From: MWBF01 sp040772005
Lineage (GTDB): Bacteria; Chloroflexota; Anaerolineae; CG2-30-64-16
Assembly (NCBI GenBank): GCA_040772005.1
Contig: JAXGYZ010000002.1
Location: forward strand, 496,001-560,000
Direction of reading: 5' to 3'
DNA: 64,000 nt
Position 1 is the stretch's first letter. Every line of letters begins with the position of its first letter. The notes below the pieces were generated by a model, which saw only the letters and a list, made by a program, of their open reading frames with translations, was not told the origin of the DNA and did no database searches. This document shows positions 26,907 to 34,637 of the stretch, piece by piece. The position numbers and the translations under genes are program-made.

Positions 26907-28895
26907 ATGAGCGTTATCGAAGAAATCAAGGATCGCCTCGACGTCGTCGACGTGATCTCGACTTATGTCCAGCTTCAGAAGGCGGGACGTAACTACAAGG
27001 GCCTTTGTCCGTTCCACAACGAGAAGACCCCTTCCTTCGTCGTGTTCCCCGAAACCCAGGGTTGGCATTGCTTCGGTGCCTGCAGCACCGGCGGCGACAT
27101 TTTTACGTTCATCATGAAGCGGGAGAACCTGGACTTCGGGGAGGCGCTGGCGTTGCTGGCCGCGAAGGCCGGGGTGGAACTGAAGGAGCGGAGCGAAGCC
27201 GCGGACGGCGATGCGAGCCGGCTGGAACGCCTGCGCGCCATCCTGACTGACACGGCGGCTTACTATCATTACCTGCTGATGCGCCATTCCGAGGCGGCCA
27301 TTGCCCGCGACTACCTCCAGCGACGGGGTCTGACGCAGGAGACCTGGGAAGCCTGGCAGTTGGGCTACTCGCTCGACAGCTGGGATGCGCTCAAGGACCG
27401 GCTGCTGGGCAAGGGCTACCGGCCCGAAGAGGTCGAGGAAGCCGGACTGCTGATCCGGCGCGAAGAGGGCATCGGCTATTACGACCGCTTCCGCGGCCGC
27501 TTCATGATTCCGATCCGCGATGTGCAGGGCCGGGTGATTGGCTTCGGGGCACGCATCCTGCGGGAGGACCCTGCCCATCCCGCGCCCAAGTACATGAATT
27601 CGCCGCAGACCCCGCTCTTCGACAAGAGCAGCGTGTTGTTCGGGCTGGACATGGCCCGCAAGGCCATCCGTGATGCGGACCTGGCCGTGCTCGTCGAAGG
27701 GTACATGGATGTCATCGGGTCGCACCAGGTCGGTGTGACGAACGTCGTCGCAGGCATGGGCACCGCGCTGACCGAGTCGCAGATGCGCCAGCTCAAGCGT
27801 TACAGCAGCAACATCACCCTGGCGTTGGACCCGGACGCCGCCGGCGAGCACGCCACCATCCGAGGGCTGGAGGCGGCGCGGCAAACCCTCGAGCGCGAGT
27901 GGCAGCCTGTCATCAGCCCGACCGGCCTGGTGCGCCAGGAGAGCCGGCTCAAGGCGCAACTGCGCATTGCGGCTCTGCCGGACGGTCTGGACCCGGACGA
28001 GCTGGCCCTGCAGGATGTGGGGCGGTGGCAGCAGGTCATCGCGGACGCGCGACCGGTGGTGGACTACTATTTGAACGTCGTCGCGCGCGAGGAGGACCTG
28101 ACCACGGCGCACGGCAAGGCCAAGGCTGTGGAGCGGCTGGCGCCGCTGATTCGCGAGATTGCCAACCCGGTCGAGCGGGCCCATTACCTGCAGTTGCTGG
28201 CGCGCATGGTGCAGACCGATGAACGGCTCGTCGCTGATCAGGTCATGCAGGCGGGACGCCTCGATGAGCGGCGGGGCGGGCCGGAGGAAATGGCGGGCCG
28301 CGGCCGGGCAGCGGGCCGGGCCGCAGCACCCACACCGGCGCCACGGCCAACGATCTCGGCATCGCGCTACGGGCTGGAGGAGTATCTGCTGGGTTGGCTG
28401 TACCTGCGGCCCGACCTGCTGGCCGCGCTGGATGCGGATATGATTACCCACCAGGCGCCGCCGCTCAGCCCGGATGACTTCAGCCGGGAGGATAACCGGG
28501 CGCTGCTGGTCGAACTCCAGGCGCTGCCGGCCGGTGCGGTCAACCAGACTGCCGAGGACCGGCTCGCGGAGCTGCCGGAGGTGCTGGCGGAGCGCGGCCG
28601 TTATCTCGTCGAGCAGGTGCAGCACCGTCCGTCGCTGACGGACGAGAAGCTGCTGAAGGATCTGGGCGATTCGCTGCTGCGCCTGCGCGAACGCAACCTC
28701 GTGGAGCAGGTCCAGCAGGTGCGCTTTCTGATTCTGGAAAACCAGGAGGGCGGTTCGCCGGATGAGGCGCGCACGCTCCGTGAGCTGATGGCGACCTATA
28801 CGGCCCAGAAGGGGCACATTCATAAGCTATTGAGCACGCGGACGATGGTGGGCTTGCTGGCCCAACGTAAGCCCGCGGCTGCGAGTGAGAACTGA
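26907..28895 (+). CDS. dnaG: DNA primase DnaG
   Basis: 662 aa. It makes RNA primers at the replication fork. The N-terminal zinc finger is CPFH...HCFGAC, with three residues between the last two cysteines instead of the usual two. The primase core contains YDRFRGRFMIPIRD. The TOPRIM domain has LVEGYMDVIGSHQ and LALDPDAAGEHA. A DnaB-interacting C-terminal domain follows an Ala/Pro linker. The leader start lacks a strong Shine-Dalgarno. It is followed after 24 bp by rpoD, the common dnaG-rpoD operon. Confidence 0.97.
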   Translation: MSVIEEIKDRLDVVDVISTYVQLQKAGRNYKGLCPFHNEKTPSFVVFPETQGWHCFGACSTGGDIFTFIMKRENLDFGEALALLAAKAGVELKERSEAADGDASRLERLRAILTDTAAYYHYLLMRHSEAAIARDYLQRRGLTQETWEAWQLGYSLDSWDALKDRLLGKGYRPEEVEEAGLLIRREEGIGYYDRFRGRFMIPIRDVQGRVIGFGARILREDPAHPAPKYMNSPQTPLFDKSSVLFGLDMARKAIRDADLAVLVEGYMDVIGSHQVGVTNVVAGMGTALTESQMRQLKRYSSNITLALDPDAAGEHATIRGLEAARQTLEREWQPVISPTGLVRQESRLKAQLRIAALPDGLDPDELALQDVGRWQQVIADARPVVDYYLNVVAREEDLTTAHGKAKAVERLAPLIREIANPVERAHYLQLLARMVQTDERLVADQVMQAGRLDERRGGPEEMAGRGRAAGRAAAPTPAPRPTISASRYGLEEYLLGWLYLRPDLLAALDADMITHQAPPLSPDDFSREDNRALLVELQALPAGAVNQTAEDRLAELPEVLAERGRYLVEQVQHRPSLTDEKLLKDLGDSLLRLRERNLVEQVQQVRFLILENQEGGSPDEARTLRELMATYTAQKGHIHKLLSTRTMVGLLAQRKPAAASEN

Positions 28896-28919
28896 TGCAG
28901 GGCGAAGGAAAGGACGAAT

Positions 28920-30320
28920 ATGGCTGCTGAGCGCAGGCGCCGTACCACCCGTGCTGAACAAGATATGGCGGGCCGTGAATCGACTCCGGCGGCCGCACGC
29001 GCGTCCAGGGGAGAGGGAGCGCGGTCGCGTGCTGCCGGCCGCAAGGCGCCGGCGCGCGGGCTGCTGGCGGAAGATGAGCTGGAGCGCGAGGTCGAGACTG
29101 GTTTGCCGGCAGAAGACGAGGTCGCCGGCGGGGATGGTGAAGGCGGCGAAGACCTGGTCGAAGTGCGCGTGGCGCTCGGTCCGGACGGTCTGCCGCAGAT
29201 GCTCACCGATGCGCCCGGCGATGACACCACGCCGGTCATCGAGCGCGACCTGAACCTGGAACAGGAGGTCGAGAAGGAGGCTCACCGGCCGCTCGATGAG
29301 GTCATCGAAGAATGGGGCGACCCGACCGTCACGAGCGATCCGGTGCGCATGTACTTGCACGAAATCGGCCGCACGGCGCTGCTCACCGGCGAAGAAGAGG
29401 TCACGCTGGCGACGGCGATTCTCGAGGGCAAGGATGCCATCCAGAAGTTGAAGGCCGAGGACCTGGACGAGGAGACGCGCGATGCGCTGATGCTTGTGCG
29501 TCAGCGCGGGCGCGCGGCCGAGCAGCGGCTGGCGCAGGCCAATCTGCGGCTGGTGGTGAGCGTTGCCAAACGTTACGTGGGCCGCGGCATGTCGTTCCTG
29601 GACCTGATCCAGGAGGGCAATATCGGGCTGCTGCGTGCGGTGGATAAGTTCGACCCGACCCTCGGCTATAAGTTCAGCACGTATGCGACCTGGTGGATTC
29701 GCCAGGCCATCAGCCGGGCCATTGCCGACCAGGCGCGCACCATCCGCATCCCCGTGCACATGGTGGAGAGCATCAACCGGCAGATTCGGGTCCAGCGGCG
29801 GCTGATGCAGGAACTGGGCCGCGACCCGACGCCGGAGGAAATCGCCATTGAGATGGACTATCTGGCCGCAGAGGATCGACAGGCCATCGAGGATGCGCAG
29901 GCCGTCGGCCAGCCGCTGGATGCCATGCTCGCGCGGCGGCTGCAGATTGCGGCGGCGAAGGTGCGCCGGGTGATGCGCATCTCGCAGGAGCCGATGTCGC
30001 TGGAGACGCCTGTCGGCACCGAAGAGAACAGCTCGCTGGCCGACTTCATCGAGGATGACAGCGTGCCCGGCCCGGCGGATCAGGCCAGCCGCCACCTGCT
30101 GAAAGAGCAGATGAGCGAGATCCTGAGCGGGCTCAGCGAGCGGGAGCGCAAGGTGCTGGAGATGCGGTTCGGGCTGAAGGACGGCACCGCGCGCACGCTG
30201 GAGGAAGTCGGGCAGGAGTTCGGCGTCACGCGCGAGCGCATCCGGCAGATCGAGGCGAAGGCGCTGCGCAAGTTGCGCCACCCGATCCGCAGCCGCAAGC
30301 TGCGCGACTACCTCGGCTAA
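28920..30320 (+). CDS. rpoD: Primary RNA polymerase sigma factor (SigA/RpoD)
   Basis: 466 aa. A charged, variable N-terminus of about 130 residues precedes region 1.2 (DPVRMYLHEIGRTALLT), region 2 (LRLVVSVAKRYVGRGM, FLDLIQEGNIGLLRAV, FSTYATWWIRQAISRAI), region 3, and region 4 (ERKVLEMRFGL, EEVGQEFGVTRERIRQIEAK). It directs housekeeping transcription, consistent with the TTGACA/TATAAT promoters seen across the window. GAAGGAAAGGA precedes the start. Confidence 0.97.
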   Translation: MAAERRRRTTRAEQDMAGRESTPAAARASRGEGARSRAAGRKAPARGLLAEDELEREVETGLPAEDEVAGGDGEGGEDLVEVRVALGPDGLPQMLTDAPGDDTTPVIERDLNLEQEVEKEAHRPLDEVIEEWGDPTVTSDPVRMYLHEIGRTALLTGEEEVTLATAILEGKDAIQKLKAEDLDEETRDALMLVRQRGRAAEQRLAQANLRLVVSVAKRYVGRGMSFLDLIQEGNIGLLRAVDKFDPTLGYKFSTYATWWIRQAISRAIADQARTIRIPVHMVESINRQIRVQRRLMQELGRDPTPEEIAIEMDYLAAEDRQAIEDAQAVGQPLDAMLARRLQIAAAKVRRVMRISQEPMSLETPVGTEENSSLADFIEDDSVPGPADQASRHLLKEQMSEILSGLSERERKVLEMRFGLKDGTARTLEEVGQEFGVTRERIRQIEAKALRKLRHPIRSRKLRDYLG

Positions 30321-30340
30321 CAGCGCGGCCTGCTGTTTTT
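30314..30340 (+). terminator. Weak rpoD terminator
   Basis: AACAGC/GCTGTT stem with a seven-base loop, then T-rich sequence. It overlaps the -35 box of the tRNA promoter. Confidence 0.4.
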
Positions 30341-30367
30341 GACGGCAGGCATGCTTATCCGTATAAT
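30339..30367 (+). promoter_or_regulatory. tRNA-Asn promoter
   Basis: TTGACG (30339-30344), 17 bp, TATAAT (30362-30367), 13 bp before the tRNA. Confidence 0.75.
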
Positions 30368-30379
30368 AGCGTACAGTGA

Positions 30380-30452
30380 TCCGCGATAGCTCAATCGGCA
30401 GAGCAAGCGGCTGTTAACCGCAAGGTTGGAGGTTCGAGTCCTCCTCGCGGAG
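30380..30452 (+). tRNA. tRNA-Asn (anticodon GTT)
   Basis: 73 nt cloverleaf: acceptor TCCGCGA/TCGCGGA with discriminator G, D arm GCTC..GAGC, anticodon GTT at 30413-30415 in CTGTTAA, and T arm GGAGG-TTCGAGT-CCTCC. The CCA is not encoded. Confidence 0.95.
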
Positions 30453-30483
30453 CTGGTCCGGAGGTGCGCAAGCGCCGCACTCT

Positions 30484-30524
30484 AAAGCAAAAGGCGAGAG
30501 TCAAAGACTCTCGCCTTTTGCTTT
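30484..30524. terminator. tRNA-Asn terminator, perfect 19-bp hairpin
   Basis: Arms 30484-30502 and 30506-30524 with loop AAA. The distal arm ends CCTTTTGCTTT, giving U-rich sequence on the plus strand. The mirror-image A-rich arm would serve the opposite strand. Confidence 0.75.
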
Positions 30525-30557
30525 AACGATATTCCGAAACCTCAGGCGCCCATCGTC

Positions 30558-30872
30558 TCATCCATATCGGCCAAAGGTCGCCCCGGCCTCGCGCAGAGCG
30601 GCCAGTGCTTCTTCCAGCGGGACAGGCTCACCGACGGTCAGCCCGGCCACGGGACGCAACGGCACGAGCATGTCTTCTTTTGTGTTTTCATAGCTGAGCC
30701 AGAGAGCCTCGAAGTTAAGGGCCGGCACGCGGAACAACTTGAGCTCGGCCTCTTCGTTCTCCGCGCTCCGCTGCCTTTCCCGGCTGCGCTGGCCGGCGAA
30801 CTGCTGGACGGTAGCGAGGCCGCGCGCGAAGGGCTCGAGGTGATTGGCCGCGGTGGACATTTGCAGCAGCAT
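30558..30872 (-). CDS. Hypothetical protein
   Basis: 104 aa with no recognised domain. It contains an Arg/Glu-rich central helix (RSRERQRSAENEEAE) and ends GATFGRYG. No Shine-Dalgarno is visible at 30872 or at the second ATG (30860). Its 5' end overlaps the peroxidase-like remnant on the other strand, so at most one of them is likely to be real. Low confidence. Confidence 0.35.
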   Translation of the reverse strand: MLLQMSTAANHLEPFARGLATVQQFAGQRSRERQRSAENEEAELKLFRVPALNFEALWLSYENTKEDMLVPLRPVAGLTVGEPVPLEEALAALREAGATFGRYG

Positions 30873-31104
30873 GATAGATGACGCGCAGAAGGTGGCGTTG
30901 CGCGCCCAAGCAGTGACCGGTGAGGATATTGCGCAGTTACGGAGTCATGGCTTCAGCGATGCCGAAATCCTGGATATCGCGCTGGTGGCGGCTGACCGGG
31001 CCTTCTTCAGCAAGACGTTGGACGCCGTCGGAGCCGAGCCAGACCCCATGCACCACGAGCTGGCGGCTGGGCTGGCAGATGTCCTGCCCGCGTGCGGTGC
31101 ATAG
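30862..31104 (+). pseudogene. C-terminal remnant of an AhpD-like / carboxymuconolactone decarboxylase protein
   Basis: About 75 codons resemble only the last third of peroxidase-related AhpD-family enzymes: VTGEDIAQLRSHGFSDAEILDIALVAADRAFF followed by LDAVGAEPDP. The N-terminal two thirds, including the redox CxxC, are missing; upstream is the tRNA terminator and an unrelated frame. There is no promoter or ribosome site. I read it as a decayed fragment. Confidence 0.6.
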
Positions 31105-31118
31105 CGGGAGAACGGCGG

Positions 31119-32477
31119 TCAGTCTGTCCCCATCGGGCCGGATGCACTCTCAGCGACAGGCGTTTCCGAACTGGAGGCATCGCCCGCCGGCGTTGCACCG
31201 GCGGCGAACTGAGGCAGTTGCAGCGCCAGGACGGTCAGCAGCGCGAGCACCAGCGGGCTGGCCTGCCAGTAGGCGCGCGTGCGGGGCGTGACGGCCAGGA
31301 ACTGCCGCCGCGTCAGATGCCAGAGCAGCGCAACCGCGGCAATCTGGAGGACCGTGTTCAGCCACGGGTTGCTCTCGTCCAGGCCGAGAGCCTTGAGGCC
31401 GAGGCCCAGGACGACGATCACGAAGATGTGAGCCGTCCAGGCGTACAGGGCGTGCTGGCCCAGCGGCAAGAACAGCGGCTTGACCAGCCGTGACAGGCTC
31501 CCCCACCAGCGGGTGAGGCTCAGGAACAAGAACCCGAATATGGCCGCGGCCGCGATAATCCGGCCGGGGCCGACATGCGCTTTCTCGAACAATGCCTGCC
31601 ACGACCAGGCGTACAGCACCTCCCCGGCCGCCCGCAGCGCGTGCACCGCCCCCGGCAGCCACCCCGCCGGCAAGTTGAACAAGGCATAATATCCGATCAG
31701 GGCCGCGGTTGCGAGGCCGGTGAGCAGGTGCAGACGGCGCAGCGTGGCCGGCGCGAGGTCAGGAACGCGCCCCCATTGATAGGTCAGCACCAACGGCGTG
31801 AAGAAGAGCACCTGCCAGGCCGAGAACGCAAACAGGTAGCCGCCGGTCACGGTCCACGGGACGGTGGCGATGTCGGGGTAGAATTGGTAGACCAGCCACA
31901 GCAGCCAGGACGCCGCGAGCAGGCCGCGCCCGTGACCCTGCGCAAGGAGCAGCAGCGCGGCGGGCAGTGCTGCGAACAGCAGCGTATAGAGCACCAGGAT
32001 ATTGACCAGGGTGTAAGTCTGGTGGAGCGTCAGCACGCTCAGCACGAACTTCAGGCTGCGCGACAGGTCCAGCCCGCTGGCCCAGGGCACTTTGAACAAT
32101 TCCGAGATGGGCACGATGAAGAAGGTCAGCCCGACCGTGAGCAGGTAGAGATTCCAGGCGCGCCGCCACCCCTTGAGCATCGCCGGAACGAGGCCATCGC
32201 GTTCGACCAGCCTGCGGTAAACCATGCCCGCGGTGAAGCCTGCGATCACGATGAAACCGCCGGCGGCGGACGTAAAGAACCGGTCGCCGCCCGTCAGCAG
32301 GTGCAGGGGCGAGCCACCGGAGATATGGTTCACGATCATCGCGAGCACGCAGAACCCGCGCAGCACGTCGAGCCGGAGGTCGCGGCCCTGCGCGATCCAG
32401 CCGGAAAGCAAGGCGTCAGCGCGTGCGGCGTCAGGCCGGCCCGTCGATATGGTTGTGGCAGCTGGGGTTGATTGCAT
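31119..32477 (-). CDS. OpgC-like acyltransferase membrane protein
   Basis: 452 aa with about ten hydrophobic helices. The opening cytosolic segment RDLRLDVLRGFCVLAMIVNHI is the signature of the OpgC/acyltransferase-3-like family, which O-succinylates or acylates periplasmic glucans and other polysaccharides. The C-terminal ~35 residues are hydrophilic (AAGATPAGDASSSETPVAES). It lies alone. Surface glycan modification fits its polysaccharide-rich surroundings, but the substrate is unknown. Confidence 0.82.
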   Translation of the reverse strand: MQSTPAATTISTGRPDAARADALLSGWIAQGRDLRLDVLRGFCVLAMIVNHISGGSPLHLLTGGDRFFTSAAGGFIVIAGFTAGMVYRRLVERDGLVPAMLKGWRRAWNLYLLTVGLTFFIVPISELFKVPWASGLDLSRSLKFVLSVLTLHQTYTLVNILVLYTLLFAALPAALLLLAQGHGRGLLAASWLLWLVYQFYPDIATVPWTVTGGYLFAFSAWQVLFFTPLVLTYQWGRVPDLAPATLRRLHLLTGLATAALIGYYALFNLPAGWLPGAVHALRAAGEVLYAWSWQALFEKAHVGPGRIIAAAAIFGFLFLSLTRWWGSLSRLVKPLFLPLGQHALYAWTAHIFVIVVLGLGLKALGLDESNPWLNTVLQIAAVALLWHLTRRQFLAVTPRTRAYWQASPLVLALLTVLALQLPQFAAGATPAGDASSSETPVAESASGPMGTD

Positions 32478-32637
32478 GAGCAGCTACGATGAATGAAAAC
32501 GCAGGTCAGGAGGTCATCATAGCACATTTCGTGGTGGAAGGGTTAAATGAAGGACCTTCGAGGCTCGAGCCAGAGATTGGGCCCGAACTTCGAAGGTCTC
32601 GTTTGGGGGAGGCTATCCTCCCAGGCCAGGTCGCTGC

Positions 32638-33768
32638 CTAGCGGTTGGCGAGGGTGAACTTGGCGACGTACTCGTCGTAGTTGCCGTCGCTGCGCACGAC
32701 CCGCAGCCGCAAGGCATGGTCGCCGTTCGGGAAGGCAGTGGTGTCGAGCGTGTAGCTGAACTCGCCGGCTTCCTCACCGAGGGCCACGAAGATGGCCGCA
32801 TTAGGATCGCCGCCGGGCAGGACATCGAGCTGCCACTTCTGGAAGTTCGGGTCGCTGGCGTAGCCCTGGACCTCGACCGTGCCGCTGATGGTCGCGCCAT
32901 CCGGCAGGTTCGTGAACCCATTGGTCATAGCCGCTGCAGCGGTCGCCGGGGCCGCCGGAGGTAGGATGACCGTATCGATGACGTGAATCACGCCGTTGGA
33001 AGCCATCACATCGGTCGCCACGATGTTCGCGTCGTTGATCATGACCGTGCCGCCGCTGACCTTGAAGGCCACATTGGCACCCTGCAGCGTCTTGGCGGTC
33101 AGGCCGTCCGTCACGGCCGCAGCCTTGACCTCACCCGCAATCACATGGTAGAGCAGAATATTTGCCAGGGCCGTCGGGTCCTTCAGCAGCCCCTCGACCG
33201 TGCCCGCAGGCAGCTTCGCGAAGGCCGCATCGGTCGGCGCAAACACCGTGAACGGGCCTGCACCCTGCAGGGCTTCCACAAGGCCCGCGGCCTGAACTGC
33301 GGCCACCAGGGTCTTGAACTGGCCTGCGCCGATCGCCGTCGCTACAATGTCGTTGGTCGTCGCAGCCGGAGCTGCAGCCGCAGTCGCCTGGCCGTTGGCG
33401 AGGGTGAACTTGGCGACGTACTCGTCGTAGTTGCTGTCGGTGCGCACGACCCGCAGCCGCAGGGCATGGTCGCCGTTCGGGAAGGCGGTGGTGTCGAGCA
33501 TCTGGCTGAACTCGCCGGCCTGCTCACCGAGGGCCACGAAGATGGCCGCGTTCGCATCGCCGCCGGGCAGGACATCGAGCTGCCACTTCTGGAAGTTCGG
33601 GTCGCTGGCGTAGCCCTGGACCTCGACCGTGCCGCGGATGGTCGCGCCATCCTGCAGGTTCGTGAACCCGTTGGCCATCTGGGCGCCGGCTGCGAGCGGC
33701 AGGCTCAGCAGCAGGACGGCCACCAGGGCCATGAACACCATCTTGACGCCGTTTCGTTTCGCAAACAT
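32638..33768 (-). CDS. Secreted fasciclin (FAS1) protein flanked by duplicated Ig-like domains
   Basis: 376 aa. The ATG at 33768 has AAGGAG upstream. It has a signal peptide (MVFMALVAVLLLSLPLAAGA). An Ig-like domain (FTNLQDGATIRGTVEVQGYA...LRLRVVRTDSNYDEYVAKFTL) is followed by a FAS1 domain (FTVFAPTDAAFAKLP, LLYHVIAGE, NGVIHVIDTVILP) and then a second, nearly identical Ig-like domain that ends the protein. FAS1 domains mediate adhesion. The two Ig-like coding segments are 94% identical in DNA, indicating a recent internal duplication. Confidence 0.9.
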   Translation of the reverse strand: MFAKRNGVKMVFMALVAVLLLSLPLAAGAQMANGFTNLQDGATIRGTVEVQGYASDPNFQKWQLDVLPGGDANAAIFVALGEQAGEFSQMLDTTAFPNGDHALRLRVVRTDSNYDEYVAKFTLANGQATAAAAPAATTNDIVATAIGAGQFKTLVAAVQAAGLVEALQGAGPFTVFAPTDAAFAKLPAGTVEGLLKDPTALANILLYHVIAGEVKAAAVTDGLTAKTLQGANVAFKVSGGTVMINDANIVATDVMASNGVIHVIDTVILPPAAPATAAAAMTNGFTNLPDGATISGTVEVQGYASDPNFQKWQLDVLPGGDPNAAIFVALGEEAGEFSYTLDTTAFPNGDHALRLRVVRSDGNYDEYVAKFTLANR

Positions 33769-33809
33769 TATTCGCTCCTTACCTTGTGTGAGTGAGTTGT
33801 GTCGAACGT

Positions 33810-33839
33810 TTGACAATCTATTTACATGCTTTGTATACA
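33810..33839 (+). promoter_or_regulatory. Upstream rightward promoter candidate for the tetR gene
   Basis: TTGACA (33810-33815), 18 bp, TATACA (33834-33839). It points to the tetR gene about 120 bp away. A clear leftward promoter for the fasciclin gene was not identified. Confidence 0.4.
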
Positions 33840-33891
33840 GTACATATAAGCTTTGTTCGGTAAGCCGGCTCTCTATTGGCGGCTATTGAAC

Positions 33892-33921
33892 TTGACAATT
33901 CATGTAACTTGTGGTTACATA
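33892..33921 (+). promoter_or_regulatory. tetR promoter containing a palindromic operator
   Basis: TTGACA (33892-33897), 18 bp, TACATA (33916-33921). Within the spacer and -10 is the perfect inverted repeat ATGTAAC-N5-GTTACAT (33902-33920). That is the expected form of a TetR-family operator, placed to block polymerase, so autoregulation is likely. Confidence 0.75.
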
Positions 33922-33958
33922 AATCCGTGCAGTTCAGCAGATTCGATTCAGGTGCTCA

Positions 33959-34606
33959 ATGAACCAGCCAACCTCCAAATCCGAAGCGAACCGGCAAAGC
34001 GGCGTGCACCAGGTGGATGAGCAGCGCAAACACATCCTGGATGTCGCTGAGAAGCTGTTCCTCAGCAACGGCATCGAAAACACCCGCATGGTCGATATCG
34101 CTGCTGAGACAGGCATCACCAAGGTCACGCTCTATCGCTATTTCCCCAACCGGGATGTCATTGCCGTCGAGATTCAGGTGCGCATGCTGAACCGGATCGG
34201 GGCACTCGTAGAGCCCACCGCTCCAGGCTCCGCGCTGGATAGCACGCGCACGTTGGTCCAATCGATGATTCGCAACTTCGAGGCGTTGCGCGATGCCTAC
34301 CGCTATGTAGGGATGTTCGATAAGCTGTTCCTGGATAACCCGCCCGACGCCGCACTGACCCGCTGGACCAAGGAGCAACTGGTTGCCCTTTCGTGGGACA
34401 GCACACACCGGATCGCAGTCACGCAGGAGGATCCACAACGGGAGCCATTGCTCATGGTCGTCAGCACCGTCATCTGGTTTCTCGAAAAGCTGGCCCTGCG
34501 CGGCGAGCTCACCTGGAGCGACCAGGCTGTGCCGCTCCAGCAATATCTCGGCCATTTCGAAGATATGATTGTTTCATACATCGACAGCCTGCAACCCGCA
34601 GACTGA
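33959..34606 (+). CDS. TetR/AcrR-family transcriptional regulator
   Basis: 215 aa. The N-terminal helix-turn-helix is ILDVAEKLFLSNGIENTRMVDIAAETGITKVTLYRYFPNRD. The ligand-binding half is not assignable to a known effector. It is immediately followed, 31 bp on, by the GH78 gene on the same strand, so it probably controls the glycan cluster as well as itself. A palindrome fitting such a regulator lies in its own promoter. Confidence 0.9.
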   Translation: MNQPTSKSEANRQSGVHQVDEQRKHILDVAEKLFLSNGIENTRMVDIAAETGITKVTLYRYFPNRDVIAVEIQVRMLNRIGALVEPTAPGSALDSTRTLVQSMIRNFEALRDAYRYVGMFDKLFLDNPPDAALTRWTKEQLVALSWDSTHRIAVTQEDPQREPLLMVVSTVIWFLEKLALRGELTWSDQAVPLQQYLGHFEDMIVSYIDSLQPAD

Positions 34607-34637
34607 ATCTCTGATCCTACTTACATAAGGAGCGAAG

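Noticed and set aside
26670..28823. 717-codon minus-strand frame opposite dnaG
   Set aside because: Shadow of dnaG; includes repeat-derived sequence and no recognisable domain.
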